Made by a program: the position numbers and the translations under genes
Shown here: piece by piece, positions 1-6,754 of the stretch
How positions within the stretch are numbered: position 1 is the first letter of the stretch
How the letters are laid out: every line of letters starts with the position of its first letter
Notes under the pieces: generated by a model
The model's input: only the letters and a program-made list of their open reading frames with translations
Database searches by the model: none
What the model was told of the DNA's origin: nothing
Origin: Bacteroidetes bacterium ADurb.Bin302
Lineage (GTDB): Bacteria; Bacteroidota; Bacteroidia; Bacteroidales; Paludibacteraceae
Direction: 5' to 3'
Length of the DNA: 6,754 nt
NCBI GenBank assembly: GCA_002069025.1
Contig: MWBK01000111.1
Span: forward strand, 1 to 6,754

Positions 1-39
1 AAGAGTTTTACCCAAGAGGTGTTTTTTTTCATCCGCCAT
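1..39 (-). CDS. 5' end of a gene, possibly 23S rRNA methyltransferase RlmN (partial)
   Basis: An ATG at 39-37 opens a reading frame that runs off the window edge after 13 codons, reading MADEKKHLLGKTL. The stretch LLGKTL close to the N-terminus resembles, from memory, the start of RlmN proteins in Bacteroidota. RlmN is a radical-SAM enzyme that methylates A2503 of 23S rRNA and A37 of some tRNAs. None of its diagnostic motifs (CxxxCxxC cluster, catalytic cysteines) fall inside the window, so the product is a guess. That a gene starts here is better supported: candidate Bacteroidota promoters sit 33 to 62 bases upstream, and the ORF follows riboflavin synthase on the same strand after a 68-base gap. 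Confidence 0.5.
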   Translation of the reverse strand, partial: MADEKKHLLGKTL

Positions 40-71
40 ACTTATAGATATTTGTATTATGTAGAATACTG

Positions 72-101
72 CAAAATTACGCAATGCAAAGATAGTGCAA
101 A
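72..101 (-). promoter_or_regulatory. Candidate Bacteroidota promoter for the rlmN-like gene
   Basis: On the minus strand a TTTG (101-98) is followed after 18 bases by TAATTTTG (79-72). This matches the Bacteroidota primary sigma factor pattern of a TTTG or TTG near -33 and TAnnTTTG near -7, with spacing in the accepted range. Transcription would start around 65-68 and give a leader of about 28 bases before the ATG at 39. The promoter lies just after the riboflavin synthase stop codon, so the downstream gene need not depend on readthrough. Confidence 0.5.
87..94 (-). promoter_or_regulatory. Second candidate -7 element, TATCTTTG
   Basis: TATCTTTG is an exact match to TAnnTTTG and lies 15 bases upstream of the TAATTTTG element. 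No TTTG or TTG is found at the expected distance upstream, where the sequence is the end of the riboflavin synthase gene, so this element is less complete than the one at 72-101. It could give a second, slightly longer transcript of the rlmN-like gene. Confidence 0.35.
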
Positions 102-107
102 TTTTGT

Positions 108-707
108 TTATTTGCCCATCATACGGCTTACGTATTTCCCGATGATGTCAAATTCTATATTTACGATACTATCAATTTTTATGCTATGAAAATTTGTGTG
201 CTCGTAGGTATAGGGTATTATTGATACCTGAAAAGTGTCTTCAGTAGGGTTGCATACTGTCAAACTGACACCATTTACAGTTACAGAACCTTTATCAACA
301 GTTATGTATCCACGTCTTGCCATTTCTTCTGAACTCTTATATTGAAAAGTGAAGAACCAACTGCCGCCATTTTCCTGAACATCAATACATCTTGCTGTTT
401 GATCAACATGACCTTGTACTATATGTCCGTCTAAATGTCCGTTCATGAGCATACTGCGTTCAACATTAACTTCAGTTCCGATAATCCATAAACCCAGATT
501 ACTACGATCTAAGGTTTCTTTCATAGCAGTTACTGTATATGTGCTATCGGTCTTTTTAACGACTGTTAGACAAACTCCGTTGTGCGCAATGCTTTGGTCA
601 ATTTTAAGCTCTTTTACAAAAGGGCAACTAAGTGTAAAATGTACATTTTCTTGCTCTTTTTCTATTGCAGTAACTTTAGCAGTTGATTCTATTATACCTG
701 AAAACAT
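108..707 (-). CDS. ribE: Riboflavin synthase, alpha subunit
   Basis: The 199-residue protein has the usual length and layout of riboflavin synthase, a cytosolic enzyme that dismutates two 6,7-dimethyl-8-ribityllumazine molecules into riboflavin and 5-amino-6-ribitylamino-uracil. The N-terminus MFSGIIE matches the family signature MFTGIIE, including the functionally important Phe2. The two lumazine-binding repeats are visible: GVCLTV (residues 44-49) in the first and GVSLTV (146-151) in the second. DGHIVQGHVD (93-102) and the C-terminal IPYTYEHTNF are also characteristic. It starts at ATG 707, 32 bases after the relA stop, with no promoter match in the gap, so it is probably the last gene of the lipoprotein-relA unit. 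No other riboflavin gene and no FMN riboswitch is visible. The family is also called ribC in some genomes. Confidence 0.96.
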   Translation of the reverse strand: MFSGIIESTAKVTAIEKEQENVHFTLSCPFVKELKIDQSIAHNGVCLTVVKKTDSTYTVTAMKETLDRSNLGLWIIGTEVNVERSMLMNGHLDGHIVQGHVDQTARCIDVQENGGSWFFTFQYKSSEEMARRGYITVDKGSVTVNGVSLTVCNPTEDTFQVSIIPYTYEHTNFHSIKIDSIVNIEFDIIGKYVSRMMGK

Positions 708-739
708 ATATGATAAGTTTAAATTTTTTATTCTTGTAT

Positions 740-2896
740 TTACATTCTGGAAACTGATTTTACTCCCTTTATTGAACGAATTTTTTTTATTATATCGTCA
801 AGCGTTTTGGTGTTTTTAACTGTTAGTACCAATCTGCCTTCAAATAAACCGGTGTCAGAATTTATGCTGATAGATTTCATGCTAACATCAGTTTGTTTTG
901 ATATAAGCGAGCTAATGTTAGTTACAACCCCTAAATCATCATTTCCTATTACGTATAAAGTACAGATACTTTGTGTGCCGTTTTCTTCTGACCATGCAGC
1001 TCTTACTATCCTATATCCAAAACGCGACATCATTTGTGGTGCATTAGGGCAATCTTTTCGATGAATCTTAATACCTCCACTAACGCTCACAAATCCAAAA
1101 ATTTCATCACCAAAAATAGGATGACAGCATTTAGACATGGAATACATAACACCTTTAGTCTCATTATTAATGATTAATACATCATCATTTTGTCCGTTTT
1201 TTGTAGGTTTTTTCTCAAATGTATCAGCACTAATTGATTCGTGTAATTCAGGCGTATCTTTTTTATCTAAATTAAGATATGATTCCCGAAATTCCAATAA
1301 ATCAGTTTTTTCTTGAGATATATCTATGTATAAGTCTGTTATATTTTTGAATCCTAATTTTTTAGATAAACGAGATAGGTTTGCTTCGTCAAAATCAATT
1401 TTCCAATTTTTAAATCGGCGTAGAAGCATTTCTCGTCCGTTATTTGCTTCCTTGGTTTCGTATTCTTTTATTACTTGACGTATTTTCTGCTTGGCTTTTG
1501 TTGTTACGGCAATTTTAATCCAGTCGGCACGTGGATGCTGATTGGGTGCTGTTAAAACTTCTATTTGATCTCCATTTTGCAGTACATACTTAAGTGTAAC
1601 ATTTTTTCCTCCGATTTTACCTCCAATACAGCTGCTTCCTATCTGAGTATGAATAGAATATGCAAAGTCTAATAAAGTTGCTCCCTTGGGTAATTTATGA
1701 AGATCTCCATTAGGTGTAAAAACAAAAACTTCTTCGTCATAAAGGTTCAGTTTGAATTCGTCCATGTACTCGTTTCCATGCAGCTCAGGATTTTCAAGTA
1801 CTTCACGCAAACTCTTCAACCATTCGTCCATCGAATTTTCGCCTTTTAAGCCCTTGTATTTCCAGTGTGCTGCTAAACCTTTTTCAGCAACATCATCCAT
1901 GCGTTTTGTACGTATCTGAACTTCTACCCATTTGCCTTCAGGCCCCATTACAGTGGTATGTAATGATTCATATCCATTGGCTTTAGGTTGAGATAACCAA
2001 TCGCGAAGTCGCTTAGGATTAGGCTGATACATGTCCGTTACAATAGAATACACTTGCCAACATTCTGCTTTTTCTTTATCAGGATGACTATCCAGAATAA
2101 TTCTTATGGCAAATAAGTCGTATATATTCTCGAATGTAGTATTTTGTTTTTTTATTTTATTCCAGATGCTGTAAATGGATTTTGTACGTCCTTTAATATC
2201 AAAACTTAAACCTGCTGCTGCAACTTTTTCATTTAATGGGCCTATAAATCTTTCAATATAAGCATCACGCGAACGTTTACTTTCGCTTAATTTTTGTGCT
2301 ATAGTTTTATAAGTATCAGGAGCAGTGAATTTTAGAGATAAATCTTCAAGTTCGGTTTTTATTTTATATAGTCCCATTCTGTGAGCCATGGGAGCATATA
2401 AATATGCCGTTTCGCGTGCTATGTTTTGTTGAATCTCAGCTTCTCGTTCTTTTAGATTTCGCATTTCAAACAAACGTTCGGAGAGCATAATAAATATTAC
2501 TCGAACGTCTTCTGCGAATGTCAACAATAGTTTTCTGAAATTTTCAGATTCCATTGCCGATGTTTTTGTATATAGTTGCTGTATTCTGTTTAAACCACCA
2601 ACAATAACTGCAGTTTCATTTCCAAATTGTTTTTCGATTGATGCCGCATCAATTTTCTTTTCTGCGTAGAGTGGGTATAATAGGATTGCTATTACTGCTG
2701 AATTACCTAATCCGATCTCATCTACAGCTATATAAGCGATTTTTAAAGCATTTGTACTGCGCTTTTGAAACAAAGAACTAACGCCATCGCAATTTTTGTA
2801 TATTTGATGTAATTTAGCAATGTTGTCTTTCTTGACAAAATTATTTGTGGCATTGCGTAACTCTTTGTAGTCTGATGTCCAATCTCTTATTATCAT
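740..2896 (-). CDS. relA: RelA/SpoT-type (p)ppGpp synthetase with degenerate HD hydrolase domain
   Basis: A long RSH protein (718 residues) that transfers pyrophosphate from ATP to GDP/GTP to make the alarmone (p)ppGpp. Domains in order: degenerate HD hydrolase (about 40-185), synthetase (about 210-345), TGS (about 387-448), helical region, cysteine-rich zinc-finger-like region (about 585-620) and C-terminal ACT (about 642-716). The synthetase has GRTKSIYSIW (236-245), D260 in YDLFAIRII, PKANGYESLHTTV (304-316) and E325 in VEVQIRT. The TGS His, H416 in AYSIHT, and C590, C591, H612 and C616 are present, which suggests normal ribosome and uncharged-tRNA sensing. The usual LLHDVVEDT of the hydrolase reads LLYPLYAEK (72-80), and DRLHNMR reads ERLFEMR (140-146), so hydrolysis is very probably lost. 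The charge motif is RLRD (296-299), like the RxKD of Rel/SpoT rather than the ExDD of E. coli RelA. The start overlaps the lipoprotein stop by four bases. Confidence 0.93.
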   Translation of the reverse strand: MIIRDWTSDYKELRNATNNFVKKDNIAKLHQIYKNCDGVSSLFQKRSTNALKIAYIAVDEIGLGNSAVIAILLYPLYAEKKIDAASIEKQFGNETAVIVGGLNRIQQLYTKTSAMESENFRKLLLTFAEDVRVIFIMLSERLFEMRNLKEREAEIQQNIARETAYLYAPMAHRMGLYKIKTELEDLSLKFTAPDTYKTIAQKLSESKRSRDAYIERFIGPLNEKVAAAGLSFDIKGRTKSIYSIWNKIKKQNTTFENIYDLFAIRIILDSHPDKEKAECWQVYSIVTDMYQPNPKRLRDWLSQPKANGYESLHTTVMGPEGKWVEVQIRTKRMDDVAEKGLAAHWKYKGLKGENSMDEWLKSLREVLENPELHGNEYMDEFKLNLYDEEVFVFTPNGDLHKLPKGATLLDFAYSIHTQIGSSCIGGKIGGKNVTLKYVLQNGDQIEVLTAPNQHPRADWIKIAVTTKAKQKIRQVIKEYETKEANNGREMLLRRFKNWKIDFDEANLSRLSKKLGFKNITDLYIDISQEKTDLLEFRESYLNLDKKDTPELHESISADTFEKKPTKNGQNDDVLIINNETKGVMYSMSKCCHPIFGDEIFGFVSVSGGIKIHRKDCPNAPQMMSRFGYRIVRAAWSEENGTQSICTLYVIGNDDLGVVTNISSLISKQTDVSMKSISINSDTGLFEGRLVLTVKNTKTLDDIIKKIRSIKGVKSVSRM

Positions 2897-3504
2897 TGTT
2901 TAGTTTGTTCTATAACTATAGTGTATCCCTCATTAAATGATCCAATAGAAGACTCAATGAATGGTTTAATGTCAAGATAATATTCTTCGGGTAAAACGTA
3001 ATCTACGCTAAATTTGACTTTGTTTTCATCATAAAAAAACAATTTAATAAGTCTTCTATTGGAATTATACATATCCAGTTGAACAACCTTTGGAAATTGA
3101 TTGAATTTATATCTTGAAATTTCAACCTTATCCCAATAATTATTAGGGTTGAATTCTGTAAAATAAAAATCTAATTTATTTTCTGTACGCTCGGCCGGTA
3201 TATTACGCATATCAGATACAACTGCACTAGCGTTGCGTAATAATGTATCAACATATATTGCTAATATTTTAGCTGCAAATGGGTCGTGTTGCAATTCGAC
3301 CGATGCAATAGAATCAACCATACTCTTTTTTATAGGTTTAAAACCTGACGGCATCCTATATGATATTTGAATATCATTATCGTTTATTTGTTCTTCCAAT
3401 AATGATTCATCTACTTCGAAATGCTTTGTTTCTAAACATGAATTTAAGCATAATATCATTATTAAGTATACAATAATTGAAGCTGTGTATCTGAGTCTTT
3501 TCAT
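2893..3504 (-). CDS. Uncharacterised lipoprotein coupled to relA
   Basis: The 203-residue protein begins with a lipoprotein signal peptide: basic MKRLR, a hydrophobic stretch (about 8-20) and a lipobox LNSC with the lipidated cysteine at 23. It is therefore expected to be exported and anchored in an envelope membrane. The residue after the cysteine is Leu and the next is Glu, so there is no Asp at +2. I do not recognise the mature part. It has SYRMPSGFKPI near the start, alternating hydrophobic and charged strands (FYFTEF, VQLDMY, LIKLFFYDE, KFSVDYVL) and ends with FIESSIGSF and a short tail. That pattern is vaguely like PsbP/Mog1-type folds, but this is only an impression. Its TGA overlaps the relA ATG, so it is probably translated together with relA. 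It has its own candidate promoter upstream. Confidence 0.85.
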   Translation of the reverse strand: MKRLRYTASIIVYLIMILCLNSCLETKHFEVDESLLEEQINDNDIQISYRMPSGFKPIKKSMVDSIASVELQHDPFAAKILAIYVDTLLRNASAVVSDMRNIPAERTENKLDFYFTEFNPNNYWDKVEISRYKFNQFPKVVQLDMYNSNRRLIKLFFYDENKVKFSVDYVLPEEYYLDIKPFIESSIGSFNEGYTIVIEQTKQ

Positions 3505-3530
3505 ATCACAAATATTTTATTCGCTAGCTG

Positions 3531-3538
3531 CAAATATA
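3531..3538 (-). promoter_or_regulatory. Candidate -7 promoter element (TATATTTG) before the lipoprotein-relA unit
   Basis: The 45-base gap between murF-alr and the lipoprotein gene contains TATATTTG on the minus strand, an exact TAnnTTTG match ending 26 bases before the ATG at 3504. A start site near 3520-3526 would leave a leader of about 20 bases. No TTTG or TTG is found at the -33 distance, which lies inside the 3' end of murF-alr; the nearest is TTTA at 3566-3563. It would let lipoprotein, relA and ribE be transcribed independently of the cell-wall genes. Confidence 0.4.
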
Positions 3539-3549
3539 ATAAAAAAATG

Positions 3550-5997
3550 CTATTCTTGGAAGTAAACGCGCTTAACTCTCAATGATATACCGGTTAATAT
3601 TTCGTAAGGTATTGTATGTGTTTTCTGTGCTAAATCGCTGATTGTTAAATCATCACCAAATATTGTTACAGAATCACCTTCCTTTACATTTGGTATATCA
3701 GTAATGTCTATCATACATACATCCATGCAAATATTGCCTATAAATGGTGCCGGTTTGTCGTTTACAATTGCATATCCGTTTCTATTACCGAATGCTCTGT
3801 TCAAGCCATCTGCATATCCGATAGGTATGGCAGCTATTGTCGTATCACGCACAAGAACCCCTTTTCTGTTATAGCCAATGGTCTCGTCTTTCTTTATGTG
3901 TTTAATTTGTAATATCACGGTTTTTAGGGTGGCTATATTTTTTATGTCTGATTTCTCATTAAAACCAATTCCATATAAACCGATGCCTAATCTAACCATT
4001 TCGAATTGATACTTATCAAAACGTTGTACTCCGTATGAGTTTAGAATGTGTCTTAAGAATGGATATTTAAGATTGGCTCTTAATTTGTCCGTTGCATTCA
4101 TAAATGCATCGATCTGATTAAGTGTAAATGTATCCATGTTAGGATCATCGGCCGCAGCTAAGTGAGAAAACGCTGAATCAACTTTTACAGAAGGCATCTT
4201 ACTAAGGTCTTTAATCAACTCGTCAATTTCTTCGGGTGAGAAGCCCAAGCGGTGCATACCTGTATCTATTTTGATGTGAATAGGGAAGTTTTTAACTCCT
4301 TGTTTGTCTGCATATTCGTCGAATGCATGCAATATATTAAAACTATATATTTCAGGTTCCAATCTATATTGTAACAATAAACCAAAGCTGCTTTGCTCCG
4401 GATTCATAATCATAATATTTGTACGTATACCGGCTTGACGCAGTTCAACACCTTCATCTGCTACTGCAACACCAAAATAGTCGCAATGGTGGTGACTTAA
4501 AGTTTGAGCAACTTCTATTGCCCCACAGCCGTAGCCATTAGCTTTAATCATTGCCACTGTTTTTGTCTCAGGCTTTAGATATGAGCGAAGTTTCTTGAAG
4601 TTATGAACTAATGCATTTAAATCAATTTCCATCACGGTTTCGTGACGTTTTAATTCTAATGCAGAGACTAATTCTTCAAGGTGGTATTTTCGAGCACCTT
4701 TTATTAAGATTATTTCATCTTGAAAACTTATATTAGAATGTAGCATTTCGTTAGCGTTTACGAAAAATCTACTTTCAAACGGAAAACGATGCCAATATTT
4801 AGCTATTTTATCTCCTATGCCTATAACTCTTGTAATTTTCTTTTCGTTTATTAGAGATATTACTTTCTCGTATAATATATCGTCAATTTCGCCTGTTTGA
4901 CTTAAATCAGATATAATTACAGTACGTTTTTCATATTTATTTTCGGCATTTGCTTGTAAAAAGTCCAAAGCAATTGTCAATGAATTTATGTCTGAATTAT
5001 ATGCATCATCAATAAGTAAGCAATTGTTTTTTCCTTGTTTCAATTCAAGACGCATACTAATGCGCTCTAAATTTTCTAATGATGTTTTTATACCTATTAA
5101 TAAACAACACGCTAAGCAGTGTATACCGTTTTCGATTGATGCATTATCTGAAAAAGGAAGGATGGTAGAACCTTCAACATTTTTGTATTTATAGCCTATT
5201 ATTGTATTATTTAATTTAATATTAATGGATGTGATGTTTAGAGTTGCATTTTCATCGTCCATATTCCATGAAAATAATTTTATATTAGGGTTGATTTGTT
5301 TAATTGCATTTTCAACACCATATCCTTTTCTAAAAATGAGAGTATCAGAATTGCGAAATAACAATAGTTTTTCTTTTAGTTTTTGTTCTGATGATTCAAA
5401 TCCTTCTTGATGTGCTTGACCTAAGTTTGTAAATATGCCTATGTTAGGGCAGATTATGCTTTCAGCGTATTGCATTTCTCCAACTTTTGAAATTCCGGCT
5501 TCAAAAATTCCAAGTTGTGTGTTATTATCCATTTCCCAGACTGAAAGTGGAATACCGATTTGCGAATTATAACTTTTGGGAGAACGTGTAATATAATAAT
5601 CGTTTCGCAGCAATTGGTAAAGCCATTCTTTTACTATAGTTTTTCCGTTGCTTCCGGTGATGCCAATTACAGGAACTGAAAATTGTTTTCTATGAGCAGC
5701 TGCTAATTGTTGTAAGGTTCTTAGCGGATCCTTACTGATTATATAATTAGCCTCGGAAAATTCTTTTTTGATTGTGTATTTGTCGGATACGATGAAATTT
5801 CTTACTCCTTCTGAATATAATTCGGAAATAAAACGATGTCCGTCTCCACTTGAGGTCATGATAGCTGTAAAAATTGTCTCTTGTGGCCATATTAATTTGC
5901 GACTATCTGTTAATATGTACTTAATATTAGAGTATTCGCAATTAATTATTGCTTTACAATTAATAAGTTTGACAATGTCTTTTATATCGTAATTCAT
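3550..5997 (-). CDS. murF-alr: Bifunctional MurF ligase / alanine racemase fusion
   Basis: An 815-residue cytosolic fusion of two peptidoglycan enzymes. The N-terminal half (about 1-450) is MurF, which uses ATP to add D-Ala-D-Ala to UDP-MurNAc-tripeptide. It shows the Mur ligase P-loop GITGSNGKT (112-120), FEAGISKVGE (165-174), NLGQAH (191-196), DAYNSD (331-336) and a C-terminal KGARKYHLEEL (434-444). The C-terminal half (about 452-815) is alanine racemase, a PLP enzyme that makes D-Ala from L-Ala. It starts at MEIDLNALVHN (456-466) and has the PLP lysine K485 in VAMIKANGYG, KIDTGMHRLG (576-585), RLGIGLYG (669-676), catalytic Tyr Y709 in IGYNRKG and MDVCMIDIT (758-766). There is almost no linker. 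Such fusions are known in Bacteroidota. The ATG overlaps the stop of the upstream membrane protein gene by four bases (ATGA). The DAYNSD motif differs from the DAYNANP of typical MurF. Confidence 0.95.
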   Translation of the reverse strand: MNYDIKDIVKLINCKAIINCEYSNIKYILTDSRKLIWPQETIFTAIMTSSGDGHRFISELYSEGVRNFIVSDKYTIKKEFSEANYIISKDPLRTLQQLAAAHRKQFSVPVIGITGSNGKTIVKEWLYQLLRNDYYITRSPKSYNSQIGIPLSVWEMDNNTQLGIFEAGISKVGEMQYAESIICPNIGIFTNLGQAHQEGFESSEQKLKEKLLLFRNSDTLIFRKGYGVENAIKQINPNIKLFSWNMDDENATLNITSINIKLNNTIIGYKYKNVEGSTILPFSDNASIENGIHCLACCLLIGIKTSLENLERISMRLELKQGKNNCLLIDDAYNSDINSLTIALDFLQANAENKYEKRTVIISDLSQTGEIDDILYEKVISLINEKKITRVIGIGDKIAKYWHRFPFESRFFVNANEMLHSNISFQDEIILIKGARKYHLEELVSALELKRHETVMEIDLNALVHNFKKLRSYLKPETKTVAMIKANGYGCGAIEVAQTLSHHHCDYFGVAVADEGVELRQAGIRTNIMIMNPEQSSFGLLLQYRLEPEIYSFNILHAFDEYADKQGVKNFPIHIKIDTGMHRLGFSPEEIDELIKDLSKMPSVKVDSAFSHLAAADDPNMDTFTLNQIDAFMNATDKLRANLKYPFLRHILNSYGVQRFDKYQFEMVRLGIGLYGIGFNEKSDIKNIATLKTVILQIKHIKKDETIGYNRKGVLVRDTTIAAIPIGYADGLNRAFGNRNGYAIVNDKPAPFIGNICMDVCMIDITDIPNVKEGDSVTIFGDDLTISDLAQKTHTIPYEILTGISLRVKRVYFQE

Positions 5998-6713
5998 TTG
6001 CTTTTGTTTTTTAAAGATTCAGACATCATTTCTTCAATTGATAAGTTAGTAATCTTTTTTAATTGCTTAAATAAGTACCACAAAGCTACAAACATTACTA
6101 ATGTTGACGGTAGTGCAATTACAGGATAACTCAATGCTGTTAGTCTGCCTAGTTCTTCGTTAAACGCTTCAGTCCCGGTAGGGCTTTGAATAATTATTTT
6201 GGTTAATATAAAATTTAGTATTGCTGACAATAAAAAGGATGCGCCTATCATGTATGTAGCGTTACGCATAATTTTTTCAAATTTTTCTTTCGAATTGTTT
6301 TCAATCAAAATTGCATCAATTTTTTCAACATCAATTAAATCTTCGTTATAAAATAATTTTTTAATTAATGGATATGGGGTTTTGAGTGATACCACAACTG
6401 CAATACCTATAAGTAATGGTACAGAAGCTTCTTTGTATGCCATCCATTCTGATGGAAGTTCTAAAACTCCAATGATACCTGTTAGGAAGATGCTAACAAA
6501 ACCAATAATTGCAATAAGACCTGCTTTTTTGTTTACTATAATGTCGTATAAACTTTGTATGATAGGGAAGGCTAATGCAATTAAAAATCCGGGCAGAACG
6601 CCTAAATATTCAGGTTTGCTAAATTTTGACAGAATAATAGCAGGAATAACAATGCTGACCAAAATGCTTATCAGTGAATTTTCTTTCTTTTGTGTTTTTT
6701 GTTCTTTATCCAT
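5994..6713 (-). CDS. Multi-pass inner-membrane protein, VC0807-like
   Basis: Read from the ATG at 6713 the protein has 239 residues. After a short polar, lysine-rich N-terminus there are about six hydrophobic segments (starting near residues 14, 40, 64, 96, 150 and 190), with a charged loop around NEDLIDVEKIDAILIENN between the fourth and fifth. The tail is polar, ending in SLKNKSK. The motif SLKTPYPLIKKLFYN after the fourth segment and the overall layout recall the VC0807 family of uncharacterised membrane proteins, sometimes annotated loosely as MFS-like; this is from memory and not certain. No catalytic or transport motif is recognisable. An in-frame TTG at 6728 would add five residues (MVKKL), but the ATG is the simpler start. 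The stop overlaps the murF-alr start by four bases, so the two are probably co-translated. Upstream sequence ends after 41 bases, so its promoter may lie outside the window. Confidence 0.8.
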   Translation of the reverse strand: MDKEQKTQKKENSLISILVSIVIPAIILSKFSKPEYLGVLPGFLIALAFPIIQSLYDIIVNKKAGLIAIIGFVSIFLTGIIGVLELPSEWMAYKEASVPLLIGIAVVVSLKTPYPLIKKLFYNEDLIDVEKIDAILIENNSKEKFEKIMRNATYMIGASFLLSAILNFILTKIIIQSPTGTEAFNEELGRLTALSYPVIALPSTLVMFVALWYLFKQLKKITNLSIEEMMSESLKNKSK

Positions 6714-6754
6714 GAGTTTTTTTACCAATGTATGTAAGGAAATTTCTGTATCAA

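Noticed and set aside
54..69. Inverted repeat GTATT/AATAC as a terminator after ribE
   Set aside because: The stem is only five mostly A-T pairs with a six-base loop and no T-run follows on the minus strand; it is too weak to call.
72..106. Inverted repeat CAAAATT/AATTTTG flanking a 21-base spacer
   Set aside because: Seven A-T-rich pairs with a long loop are expected by chance in such AT-rich DNA, and the two arms are better explained as promoter elements.
445..819. Plus-strand ORF of 124 codons
   Set aside because: It lies opposite ribE and the end of relA, both strongly supported by family motifs, and its translation shows no recognisable domain. The other plus-strand ORFs (807-1064, 4988-5194, 5225-5410, 5768-5992) fail for the same reason.
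6711..6728. TTG at 6728 as the start of the membrane protein
   Set aside because: It adds only MVKKL, TTG starts are uncommon, and an ATG follows five codons later; the choice cannot be proven from sequence alone.
6725..6754. TTG (6754-6752), 19 bases, then TACATTGG (6732-6725) as a promoter for the membrane protein gene
   Set aside because: The -7 match has one mismatch, the -33 element is cut by the window edge, and the resulting leader before the ATG at 6713 would be only about five bases.
1..6754. A novel defence, mobile or retron-like system
   Set aside because: Nearly the whole window is covered by housekeeping-type genes on one strand; there are no integrase or transposase motifs, direct-repeat arrays, tRNA edges or long non-coding stretches.

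Overview
The window looks like part of a chromosome from a low-GC member of the Bacteroidota, probably in or near Bacteroidales. Three things support this: a MurF-alanine racemase fusion gene (an arrangement typical of that phylum), several exact matches to the Bacteroidota -7 promoter element TAnnTTTG in the intergenic gaps, and AT-rich genes with A-rich leaders and no strong Shine-Dalgarno sequences. The genus cannot be named from the sequence alone.

All genes lie on the minus strand, so transcription runs from high to low coordinates. The order is: a multi-pass membrane protein (5994-6713), the murF-alr fusion (3550-5997), an uncharacterised lipoprotein (2893-3504), a long RelA/SpoT-type alarmone enzyme (740-2896), riboflavin synthase (108-707), and the first 13 codons of a further gene that resembles rlmN (1-39). 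Two junctions are 4-base ATGA stop/start overlaps (membrane protein/murF-alr and lipoprotein/relA), which suggests translational coupling. The relA-ribE gap is 32 bases with no promoter match.

The gaps suggest three transcription blocks: membrane protein plus murF-alr; lipoprotein, relA and ribE from a candidate promoter at 3531-3538; and the rlmN-like gene from candidate promoters at 72-101. The first block supplies D-alanine and attaches D-Ala-D-Ala to the peptidoglycan precursor. The second pairs stringent-response signalling with an envelope lipoprotein and the last step of riboflavin synthesis.

The window is mostly housekeeping. I found no mobile element, CRISPR array, defence system, tRNA or rRNA. 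The points most worth a second look are the RelA/SpoT protein, whose HD hydrolase motifs are destroyed while its synthetase and regulatory domains are intact, and the unknown lipoprotein coupled to it.
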